Shown here: piece after piece, positions 8,340 to 15,758 of the stretch
How positions within the stretch are numbered: the first letter of the stretch is position 1
Layout: each line of letters begins with the position of its first letter
Assembly: GCA_026625165.1 (NCBI GenBank)
Contig: CP112999.1
Coordinates: forward strand, 1,575,288 to 1,639,287
Length of the DNA: 64,000 bases
DNA from: Methanoregula sp.
Lineage (GTDB): Archaea > Halobacteriota > Methanomicrobia > Methanomicrobiales > Methanospirillaceae
Direction of reading: 5' to 3'
Notes under the pieces: generated by a model
What the model was told of the DNA's origin: nothing
The model's database searches: none
The model's input: only the letters and a program-made list of their open reading frames with translations
Position numbers and translations under genes: made by a program

Positions 8340-9113
8340 ATGGATATAACGATCCGCGACCGTTTCACTGCCCTCTGGCAGCAGTACTTCCCGGGTGCAG
8401 ACCTCCCCATAACACTGGAATTCCGGCAAGAACCGGCTCTTCTAAAAAAAGTCCCGCAACCTGATGGCTGGCGCTGCCTTATCTGCCAGATCGGCCGTGT
8501 CAGGAACGGGACGACGCTTGCCTTCGAAGCCCGCTCGATCACCTGCGGGGGCGGGCTCATGTATGCAGGGTATTCCGACAAGCGCCCGCCGCACTTCCGG
8601 TATTTTCTCTCGCACGGGAAGGAAGGTGTTATTGAGGGCGAACGGTACAAACAGACGCCGGAGATTGTCGATGCCTGGGATAAGCTCATCCCTCCCTTTT
8701 CCCAGCAGGGAAAGGACTTGGTCTTTGCCCGGTGGGACAAGCTGACCGGAAAGGATAATCCCGGCGTGGTCATCTTCTTTGCCCGGCCAGAGGTCATGAG
8801 CGGACTTTTTACGCTCGCGAACTTCGACCGGAGCGATCCGAACGGGGTCATCTGCCCCATGGGATCGGGGTGTAGTTCCATCATCTACTACCCGTGGCTC
8901 GAGCAGCAGAAGGAAGACCCGAAAGTCGTGCTGGGCATGTTCGACCCGTCCGCACGGCCGTGCGTGCCTCCCGATGTCCTGACCATGGCGTTCCCGATGA
9001 AGCGGTTTTTAAAGGTGATCGGGTTCATGGAGGAGAGTTTTCTCACGACGAAGACGTGGGATACGGTGAAGAAGAAGATCGGGCGGAGTGTGGCACTCTC
9101 TGATAAAAAGTGA
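8340..9113 (+). CDS. DUF169-family protein
   Basis: Protein of about 257 residues resembling the DUF169 family, which is common in methanogens and other anaerobes. Visible features: WRCLICQIGRV near residue 40, a CGGG motif near residue 65, VIFFARPEVM in the middle and a CPMGSGCSS motif near residue 170. These conserved cysteines could bind metal or a cofactor, but no activity is established for the family. GGAG sits 8 bases before the chosen ATG at 8340; the frame is open for 21 codons before it. It follows the nucleotide-sugar operon after 81 bases and is probably separately transcribed. Confidence 0.75.
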   Translation: MDITIRDRFTALWQQYFPGADLPITLEFRQEPALLKKVPQPDGWRCLICQIGRVRNGTTLAFEARSITCGGGLMYAGYSDKRPPHFRYFLSHGKEGVIEGERYKQTPEIVDAWDKLIPPFSQQGKDLVFARWDKLTGKDNPGVVIFFARPEVMSGLFTLANFDRSDPNGVICPMGSGCSSIIYYPWLEQQKEDPKVVLGMFDPSARPCVPPDVLTMAFPMKRFLKVIGFMEESFLTTKTWDTVKKKIGRSVALSDKK

Positions 9114-9167
9114 GATAAGAGGGGTACGCCTCCCGCATTCATCCCGTTTCCTTCCTCTTTTCCTTCC

Positions 9168-9670
9168 TCATCGCAGGTCCGGCACGGTGTCTGCCCACTC
9201 CTCCACCCGCCTGCGGATCGCGTTGTCGGCATAGGACGCAACCGTAATCCGGTCGCGGGCCAGGCTCACGAAATAGAATCCGTGTGCAGCGTCGTGGCAC
9301 TTCAGGTAACAGAAAAGAGGTCAGCCTCCCGGACGTGGGAGACCTTCCAGCGGTGGGCGGCGATGTTGGCCATGTTGGTGATCATGGATGCGCTGCCGGT
9401 CTCGTACCCTTCAACCGAGTCGTACACTTCCGAGCTGGTGCCCACCTGCTTCCCGTTCCCGTCATGGTAAACGAACTTTGCCGTGTACCGCTCCCGCACC
9501 GGCATCATCGGCGGGAAGACCCGCTTTCTGGCATGGTATGCGGTGCACCCGAGCGGGTTTTTGACAATGAGCATCCGGACTACCAAGGAAAACTTCCCGA
9601 TGTCCGGGAAAGGGTTTTTCAGCGTTCGCACGGCACTGCTGGTTCCGGGTCTCTTGCGGAAATGGGTCAT
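9168..9670 (-). pseudogene. Frameshifted copy of the 11371-11874 hypothetical protein
   Basis: The minus strand reads a protein clearly homologous along its whole length to the intact gene at 11371-11874: NMANIAAH is identical, and the closing segment FVSLARDRITVASY matches FLSIARDRVTLSSY. The first frame (ATG at 9670, GGAG 5 bases upstream) runs to DLFSVT and stops at 9302. The next base frame continues with KCHDAAHGFYFVSLARD and ends at TGA 9168. Aligned with the intact copy, one base is missing near 9306 (GTTACCTG against GTCATCCTG). It is either a decayed gene or a sequencing error. No function is recognised. Confidence 0.75.
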
Positions 9671-9802
9671 GGCAACTCCTGCTCCCAGGCGTCCTGCAGG
9701 GAAAGGAGAATCATGTGGTCTGCAGGAGGTCTTCTGATTTTCTTTGTACTGGAATGAGCAAGAGCGCTAAATTCTTGGTGGTCGGTTGCGTGGGGTGACT
9801 GG

Positions 9803-9818
9803 GGGTCGCATGGGTACA
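9803..9818 (+). repeat. First copy of the GGGTCGCATGGGTACA motif
   Basis: A 16-base motif repeated exactly at 9954-9969 (opposite strand) and 10053-10068 (same strand). Three exact 16-mers within 270 bases of non-coding DNA are not expected by chance. Each contains two GGGT blocks nine bases apart, as in a protein-binding site. Confidence 0.7.
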
Positions 9819-9951
9819 AAGCGTGTTGGCGGCGCATGGTCCCGGTTCTGCTGGCTTATGCCGATAATTCCCTTTTCTTTGTCGTGATCAATGGGTCCGG
9901 ACGGATGGTTACCAAGCCTTGCAACTCCAATGCCCGGGCGCTTTAAAGACA

Positions 9952-10070
9952 TGTGTACCCATGCGACCCACACAGACCCTTCCGGTTTTTATGTAAAAAT
10001 GAAGGAATTTTACTTCGGAAATTCACGTGCAGTCAGAAATTTTTAATGATGTGGGTCGCATGGGTACACA
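9952..10070. repeat. Perfect 20-base inverted repeat enclosing about 75 bases
   Basis: The arms are TGTGTACCCATGCGACCCAC (9952-9971) and its exact reverse complement (10051-10070). The enclosed AT-rich stretch has no frame. The 119-base unit has the look of a small terminal-inverted-repeat element (MITE-like) with TG...CA ends, although no target-site duplication is obvious. Alternatively the arms are operators, since a third copy stands alone at 9803. Confidence 0.65.
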
Positions 10071-10128
10071 CTGAATGGAGGAGTATTTTGCGGGCCGTGT
10101 GATGCCTGATGTGAGGCAGTTAGTAACG

Positions 10129-10164
10129 TTACAGATATTCTGTAATATTACAGGAAATCTGTAA
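10129..10164. promoter_or_regulatory. Two tandem palindromes TTACAG-N5-CTGTAA
   Basis: TTACAGATATTCTGTAA (10129-10145) is followed after two bases by TTACAGGAAATCTGTAA (10148-10164). Both arms are identical between copies while the five-base centres differ. Centres are 19 bases apart, almost two helical turns. A further perfect palindrome, GTAACGTTAC, overlaps the left copy. This is typical of a dimeric repressor operator and lies about 170 bases upstream of the antitoxin start. Confidence 0.55.
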
Positions 10165-10292
10165 GGTTAAGGACAGTTATTTTGCGCGTGAAAATATTTT
10201 TGGCGGGAAAATTTTTGGATTTTGAAGATATTAAGCGGGAAAACCCGGAAAGAAGGGAATAGTGTAGTGTGAATCTGCGTGTCATACGACAT

Positions 10293-10319
10293 GTTGTAAT
10301 GGTTTTAAGTATTTACAAC
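10293..10319 (+). promoter_or_regulatory. TATA-like box inside an inverted repeat ahead of the antitoxin gene
   Basis: GTTGTAA (10293-10299) and TTACAAC (10313-10319) flank TTTTAAGTA, which resembles an archaeal TATA box centred near 10307. The predicted transcription start about 25 bases downstream falls at or next to the ATGs at 10329 and 10335, so the message would be nearly leaderless. Occupancy of the inverted repeat would block TBP, fitting autoregulation by the antitoxin. Confidence 0.5.
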
Positions 10320-10334
10320 GTTTACAGCATGATC

Positions 10335-10535
10335 ATGTCAGCGGTGAAGCGGTTGCCGGTTTCCGAGAAAGTCTGGAAAGAGCTCGGAGCGATGAAGGGC
10401 GCCGGCCAGACCTATGACGATCTCATCGAGGATATGATCGAACGGGTCAAGAAAGCCCGGCTTGAGGAAGACGTGAAGATTTGGGAGAACTGCCCGGATT
10501 CGGAGTATGTGTCCCTTAAGGAGATCAAGGATTGA
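10335..10535 (+). CDS. RelB/VapB-like antitoxin
   Basis: Small acidic protein of about 66 residues with the archaeal antitoxin pattern: N-terminal RLPVSEKVWKELGAMK (DNA-binding or dimerisation segment), then QTYDDLIEDMIERVKKARL, a helical toxin-binding region. The frame is open further upstream, but the promoter position supports a start at 10335 (or 10329). It overlaps the toxin gene by four bases and precedes it, the normal order for type II toxin-antitoxin pairs. Confidence 0.75.
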   Translation: MSAVKRLPVSEKVWKELGAMKGAGQTYDDLIEDMIERVKKARLEEDVKIWENCPDSEYVSLKEIKD

Positions 10536-10822
10536 CCTTCGAGGTGAAGGTCCGGAATACAGCCGATGCGTTCATCGCTACTGTGCCTGAAAAATCCCGC
10601 CGTATCATTAAAAACGCCCTTGAAGGTCTTGAGACAGCCCCGTTTCCCGGCAGCGGCGGTAATAAGGAAATAATTATTTTACGGGGCGGCAGGGAAATAC
10701 ACAGGCTTCACATTGCCCGGACCTATACCGCATTTTACAGCGTTGACAAAGAGACGCGGGTCGTCAGGGTCCATGAGATTCTCACGATTGAGCAGGCACA
10801 CAAGAGGTACGGGCGGTTGTAG
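10532..10822 (+). CDS. RelE/ParE-superfamily toxin
   Basis: Basic protein of about 96 residues with the RelE/ParE fold pattern: FIATVPEKSRRIIKNALEGLE (helical hairpin), then GGREIHRLHIARTYTAFYSVD and RVVRVHEILTIEQAHKRYG. RelE-type toxins usually cut mRNA on the ribosome; ParE types poison gyrase, and the sequence alone does not decide. The start is TTG at 10532, overlapping the antitoxin stop; GTG at 10544 is an alternative. Placement directly after the antitoxin supports the call. Confidence 0.78.
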   Translation: MTFEVKVRNTADAFIATVPEKSRRIIKNALEGLETAPFPGSGGNKEIIILRGGREIHRLHIARTYTAFYSVDKETRVVRVHEILTIEQAHKRYGRL

Positions 10823-11370
10823 GCAATCACTTTTTCGTGCTGTCCGCAATGGCATAAGTCCGCGTGAGGGTGGGGAGGGTTTCTCAACAATAACCAGAAC
10901 AGAGAATGTATTCATCCCTCCTGACATGGTATAGCGGATGATCGTGATTTTGATCTCCCTGACCAGGAACCGGTGTTTCCCGAAAGATTCGGGCAACCCC
11001 ATCCCCGGTTCTTAAAAAATCTTCAGGGGAGGTTACCCAAAATATGTGCCTGACCCCCCCTAACCATCAGATTGTATCCGCAATTACTTTTCAGTCGTAA
11101 AATCGCATAAAAACCGGGCCTGAAAACAGAAATGGCCGGAGGGGGTCGCACCACTTTTTTTGGTGGAGGGAGGGGGCCCCCACCCCCCGCATCCAACCGT
11201 CCGCACGATCACGACCTGCACCATTTCCACGCCGTGAATATGGAGAAAAATGGAGAAGACGGGTTGTCCGGAACGGTACGCGAAAGGAGGTTGCAACCAT
11301 AGCCGCATGACCCCCTCCGACCCCCCCTGCCCGGTGCAAGCAGTCCTGATACACAATAACGAGGACCCCC
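10823..11370. other. Non-coding stretch with C-rich runs and a strong GC palindrome
   Basis: No supported gene. The stretch contains repeated C-runs near 11050, 11310 and 11325, a small CCCGAA/TTCGGG hairpin near 10980, and at 11165-11188 a near-perfect 24-base palindrome (GGAGGGAGGGGG followed directly by CCCCCACCCCCC, 10 G-C pairs and 2 mismatches). The G-rich strand could also form a quadruplex. GAGG seven bases before the ATG at 11371 is the ribosome-binding site of the next gene. Confidence 0.55.
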
Positions 11371-11874
11371 ATGGCACAATTCAAACAGAAGAATACGGCG
11401 AAGAGTGCAGTTCACGCCCTTCGCCACCCCATTCCTGATATCGTTGCATTCAACACAGTCGTCAGGTCATTGATCCTCAAAAACCCGTTCGGGTGCACAT
11501 CCTACATGAGCGCGAAGAAGAACCATCCCCCGCTCGAAACGGTACGGGAGATGTATACCGCGAAATTTGTGTACGAGAATACGAAAGGGAAGCAGATCGG
11601 ATACGGGCTGGATATGTACAACTCCATCGACGGCTACCAGAACGGTATTGCCGCCGTGATCTCGAACATGGCAAACATTGCAGCGCATGGCGGGAAGGTA
11701 CATCATGTCCCTGCTGCCGATCTCTTCTCGGTCATCCTGAAGTGCAACGACCCGAAGGCCGGGCTGTACTTCCTGAGTATCGCCCGCGATCGGGTGACAC
11801 TCTCCTCATACAATGATGAGGGGATCCGCTCCCGGGTAGAAAAGTGGGCGGACGGGGTGCCGGGGCTGAAGTAA
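11371..11874 (+). CDS. Hypothetical protein, intact paralogue of the 9168-9670 pseudogene
   Basis: A 167-residue soluble protein, not recognised. It has a basic N-terminus (AQFKQKNTAKSAVHALRHP), a central TAKFVYENTKGKQIGYGLDMY and a conserved SNMANIAAHGGKVHHV segment. The C-terminal DLFSVILKCNDPKAGLYFLS is rich in beta-strand residues. No signal peptide or TM helix is seen. Having two copies on opposite strands 2 kb apart, near a toxin-antitoxin pair and small repeats, suggests a mobile or lineage-specific family. Confidence 0.7.
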   Translation: MAQFKQKNTAKSAVHALRHPIPDIVAFNTVVRSLILKNPFGCTSYMSAKKNHPPLETVREMYTAKFVYENTKGKQIGYGLDMYNSIDGYQNGIAAVISNMANIAAHGGKVHHVPAADLFSVILKCNDPKAGLYFLSIARDRVTLSSYNDEGIRSRVEKWADGVPGLK

Positions 11875-11903
11875 GGGGAGTCCTGAAGGGACGCGCCCCT
11901 AGA

Positions 11904-11969
11904 GAAGAACCGGGTTCTTCGATTAATCAAATGTCGAGGACATGAGATTGGAGAAGAATGAAGTTCTTC
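11904..11969. repeat. Two tandem hairpins GAAGAA...TTCTTC
   Basis: GAAGAACCGGGTTCTTC (11904-11920) and GAAGAATGAAGTTCTTC (11953-11969) are 49 bases apart and both are preceded by GA and followed by GATT. They lie between two converging genes. They could be transcription or mRNA-stability elements. No poly-T tail follows directly. Confidence 0.5.
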
Positions 11970-12091
11970 GATTTGGCCGGGGTTGACAGGAGATTGTTAA
12001 AATGGTCGAACAAAAAAGGCGGGGCGTGATTCCCTGCCTTTTCATTAATCCCTCATACCATTCAGAAAATCACGATTACTACCATTGTTTC

Positions 12092-15000
12092 CTATTCAAT
12101 CACTCTGATCGTATCACTCCCACGAAATTCGATTGGATTTCCGTTCACAATCACGTTTCCAACCACCGTGAACGTAACCGCATCACCCGGAACAATCCCG
12201 ACCAGATCCTGTCTCTCGAACTTTGCAATATATTCACCCCCTCCTGTCGCGTGTCCACTCTTTGCGTGAGCGCCTTCGCACACAAGCGAAGCGACATCGA
12301 TATTATTCACGTTATATCCCGAAGGCAGGGTGATGAACGCGGTAAAAACACCTTTGCTTTTCAGGTTGAGGGTTTCGGGTTCGATTCTGATTGTCGCCGG
12401 AATTGTGCCTGGTGTCGGGGTTGGTGTCGGAGTCGGGGTCGGTGAAGTAACGGTGATGTAATCCGGCTTCGTGATAGTATCGCTACCGTCAGGATTTGTC
12501 ACTGTCAGGGACACGGTAAATTTTCCCACGGCTGAATAGACATGGACCAGGTTCCGACCTGTTGCAGTCACTCCGTCACCGAAGTTCCATGACCAGCTGG
12601 TTGGTGATCCGGACGAGGTATCCGTGAACGCGACTGCAAGAGGTGTATTGCCTGACGTGGTGTTGACCAAGAAATTGGCAACCGGTAGAACCGGGGATGA
12701 AACAGAGATATAGTTCACTTTGGTAGCGGTATCACTGCCGTCCGCGTTGGTTACATGCAGCGAGACAGTATAGATGCCCGCCGATGAGTAAACATGGACC
12801 GGGTTCCGGTCCGATGACCCTGCGCTGTCGCCGAACGTCCAGCTCCATCCTGTCGGTGAACCCGTGGACAGATCAGAAAATGAAACCGCAAGAGGCACTT
12901 TCCCGGATGTGATGTTGGCAGAGAAGCCGGCAACCGGAGGAACCAGCGAAGTTACGATGATATAATCCGGCCGGGTCTCGGTATCGCTGCCGTCAGCATT
13001 TGCCGCGGTTAATGAAACAGTGTATTTTCCGGCGGTCGTGTAGATATGAACCGGATTTTGCACGGTTGATGTGGTACCATCGCCGAAGTTCCATACCCAA
13101 CCATCCGGTGTATTGGTTGAAGTGTCGGTAAAGGCTATCACGAGAGGTGCATTACCGGTTGTGGCATTCGCGGTGAAACCTGCATCGGGCGGGATGCGTG
13201 GAAGGACGATTATGTAATCGGTCTTTGTTATCGTGTTGCGCCCATCGGCATTTGTTGCTTTCAGGGATATTGTGAACGTTCCGGCAGTCGTGTATATGTG
13301 AACCGGGTTTTGTTCAGGAGCACTATTACCATCACCGAAGTCCCATAACCACTGGGTTGGTGTATTGGCCGAGGTATCGGTAAAGGCAACGGTGAGCGGG
13401 TTTTTTCCAGATGTGACATTGGCAGTGAAGTTCGCAACAGGTGGTGAGAGCGAGGTTACCGTTATGTAATCCGGTTTTATTACTGTGTCATTGCCATCTA
13501 CATTTGCTGCCTTCAGCAAGATTGTGAAATTTCCTGCTGTAGTGAATCCGTGTAATGGGTTTTTATCGGTAGAGTTAGTGCCATCACCGAAGTCCCAGTA
13601 CCAGCTGGTCGGGGTATTTGTCGACAGGTCTCTGAACCCGACAAGCAGAGGGACAGTTCCGGAGACAGGATTTGCAGTAAAGTTTGCGGCCGGGGGTATG
13701 AGCGGGATAACAGTAATGTAATCCGGCAGCACTTTTGTATCGCTGCCATCAGTGTTTGTTGCATTCAGCGATACTGAAAATACACCAGAGGATGTATAGG
13801 TATGGATCGGGTTTTGTCCGGTGGAATTGGTACCGTCGCCGAAGTCCCAGTACCAGCTAGTTGGGGAGCCTGTTGAGGTATCGCTGAACGATACCGTCAG
13901 GGGAACTTTCCCGGAGATGGGATCTGCCGTGAAGTTTGCAGCAGGTATCGTGAGCGGGAAGACCGTGATATAATCCGTCCTTGTTAACGAATTGCTCCCA
14001 ACAGCATTTGTTGCCGCAAGTTTTATTGCATAGGTACCTTGTGTGGAATAGACATGGGCGGGGTTCTGGTCGGTTGTGTTTGTGCCATCGCCAAAGTCCC
14101 ACATCCAGTCCGTTGGTGAACCGGTTGAAGTGTCGGTGAAAGCGACAGCCAGCGGGACTTTGCCGGACGTGACGTTTGCGGTGAAATCGGCAACCGGGGG
14201 CGGGGATACGTTACCGACAATGATGTAATACTCTTTTGTCAGCCAGTACGGTTCTTCATGGGTTCCGTAGTACGTCAGGGTGACGTTATAGACACCATCA
14301 GAAGCATATTCATGGTAAATTGTCCGGGGTGATGGATATTCCTCCGGCCAGTAATAGCTGTCATCCCCGAAATCCCAGTACAATCCCAGCGCTTTCTCAT
14401 AATCCTGAGTGAGATCGGTGAACGTAACATTCAGTGGGGCCGGCCCGCGTGTAGGTTCTGCGGTGAAATTCGGATATAATCCCTTGACAACGCTGATATA
14501 ATCCGAGTAAGCCGACAACCTACTTACGTCATCAGTGACATTGAGAGTAACGGTATAGTCACCATATAATTCCCCGGGAGTTTCGTTGAAGATATGGATC
14601 GGATTCTGTAGTGTCGAATTTGTCCCGTCTCCGAAATCCCACGACCAGTTGGTGATAATACCGGTGGATGTATCATTGAACGCGACAGCCAGCGGTGCCA
14701 TGTGGTTCTCCCAAGTATAATTCGATGTAAAGCCGGCAACAGGTGCAGGATTGGGATAGATGGTGATATAATCCGCTCTGGAGATCGTATCGCTGCCCAG
14801 ATCGTTCCATGCCATGAGGTTGACGGTATAATTCCCGCCAGTCTGGTACGTATGCAAAGGATTCCGGAGTGTCGAATTCGACCCGTCACCGAAGTCCCAG
14901 TACCATTTTATCGGTGAGGCATCCGAGGTGTCGGTGAATTGGACGACCAGCGGGTAAGAGCCGACGGTGGGCGAGGCGGTGAAGTTGGCGAACTGGCGGG

Positions 15001-15622
15001 CGTAAACGAGAAACTTGATCCCATAATCCCCCGGTTTTGTCTCACCAACGAACACCCAGACCGGCTCTAAGTTGGTATCTCCATCACCTTTTTGATAATA
15101 TCTTAGTCGGATAATATCGATAAATGCACTTACATTAGCCGGTCTCCAATCGTTTTTCATTGTCTCATCTCGCAACAATTTTTCAACCGCCTTCGTTGCG
15201 GGAATGATGGATACATTGCCGGTATAAGTCAGGGTCCTCCATCTTTTCCTGATCTCCAAGGGTTCACCATCCGAACCCAGTTCAATACGGATTCCATCAG
15301 TATCCCCATCAAGAGACAATCCGTTGACCCGTCTGCCAAAAGCAACGGTTGTTGTGACAGGTTTTTTGGATATAACTTCCCCGGTACCTGTTTGATGTTC
15401 TAAGTAATTCGTCTCGCTCCAGGAAAAAACTGCATCCGAGGGTAAACCACCATATTGTTCCATTACCCTCGTTGCCACTTCAGGGGCATCCTGTTCAGAG
15501 GTTACATTTTCTTTAGGGCTCATTACATCACCCAGTGCTTTAAATAAAGTATCCCCTTCACGAACGGTGGCGCGATAAACAGGTATGGAAGCAGGAACTT
15601 CAGGAACTGCGGCGTTGATCAC
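12092..15622 (-). CDS. Large secreted protein with ten PKD domains
   Basis: A 1176-residue surface protein from the annotated GTG. Layout: an N-terminal domain of about 200 residues shared with the upstream gene (KENVTSEQDAPEVA, AFGRRVNGLSLDGDTDG), then ten PKD domains, each marked by a W-x-W-D/N-F-G-D type motif. A PTPTPTPTPTPG hinge and a C-terminal beta domain (IRIEPETLNLKSKG) follow. PKD arrays act in adhesion or as spacers on archaeal cell surfaces. A hydrophobic signal peptide (ILITILVILIGFSGF) is encoded in the same frame just upstream of 15622, but no ATG, GTG or TTG precedes it there. One base less near 15760 would join it to the ATG at 15782. The listed start is therefore probably not the true N-terminus. 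Confidence 0.85.
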   Translation of the reverse strand: MINAAVPEVPASIPVYRATVREGDTLFKALGDVMSPKENVTSEQDAPEVATRVMEQYGGLPSDAVFSWSETNYLEHQTGTGEVISKKPVTTTVAFGRRVNGLSLDGDTDGIRIELGSDGEPLEIRKRWRTLTYTGNVSIIPATKAVEKLLRDETMKNDWRPANVSAFIDIIRLRYYQKGDGDTNLEPVWVFVGETKPGDYGIKFLVYARQFANFTASPTVGSYPLVVQFTDTSDASPIKWYWDFGDGSNSTLRNPLHTYQTGGNYTVNLMAWNDLGSDTISRADYITIYPNPAPVAGFTSNYTWENHMAPLAVAFNDTSTGIITNWSWDFGDGTNSTLQNPIHIFNETPGELYGDYTVTLNVTDDVSRLSAYSDYISVVKGLYPNFTAEPTRGPAPLNVTFTDLTQDYEKALGLYWDFGDDSYYWPEEYPSPRTIYHEYASDGVYNVTLTYYGTHEEPYWLTKEYYIIVGNVSPPPVADFTANVTSGKVPLAVAFTDTSTGSPTDWMWDFGDGTNTTDQNPAHVYSTQGTYAIKLAATNAVGSNSLTRTDYITVFPLTIPAANFTADPISGKVPLTVSFSDTSTGSPTSWYWDFGDGTNSTGQNPIHTYTSSGVFSVSLNATNTDGSDTKVLPDYITVIPLIPPAANFTANPVSGTVPLLVGFRDLSTNTPTSWYWDFGDGTNSTDKNPLHGFTTAGNFTILLKAANVDGNDTVIKPDYITVTSLSPPVANFTANVTSGKNPLTVAFTDTSANTPTQWLWDFGDGNSAPEQNPVHIYTTAGTFTISLKATNADGRNTITKTDYIIVLPRIPPDAGFTANATTGNAPLVIAFTDTSTNTPDGWVWNFGDGTTSTVQNPVHIYTTAGKYTVSLTAANADGSDTETRPDYIIVTSLVPPVAGFSANITSGKVPLAVSFSDLSTGSPTGWSWTFGDSAGSSDRNPVHVYSSAGIYTVSLHVTNADGSDTATKVNYISVSSPVLPVANFLVNTTSGNTPLAVAFTDTSSGSPTSWSWNFGDGVTATGRNLVHVYSAVGKFTVSLTVTNPDGSDTITKPDYITVTSPTPTPTPTPTPGTIPATIRIEPETLNLKSKGVFTAFITLPSGYNVNNIDVASLVCEGAHAKSGHATGGGEYIAKFERQDLVGIVPGDAVTFTVVGNVIVNGNPIEFRGSDTIRVIE

Positions 15623-15758
15623 AATACCTCTGGAAGAATTATCGATTGATATCGATGTCCCTTCATTGACCGGAGCTCCCTGTACTGGAATGATAAATCC
15701 TGAAAATCCGATCAGGATAACCAGTATTGTAATTAAAATTGGAAAATTCTCAAGAGGT

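Larger units (their letters stand above)
9671..10328. other. Intergenic accessory stretch with repeats, no gene
   Basis: No credible coding frame is seen. The region holds a CCTGCAGG palindrome near 9697, three copies of a GGGTCGCATGGGTACA motif and two tandem palindromes ahead of the toxin-antitoxin genes, described separately. The last 150 bases are AT-rich and contain the promoter of the antitoxin gene. Confidence 0.6.

Noticed and set aside
12480..15000. Repeated DNA units of about 250 bases that could suggest a CRISPR or satellite array
   Set aside because: They are the codons of the PKD domains in one frame, with no short identical repeats or spacers.
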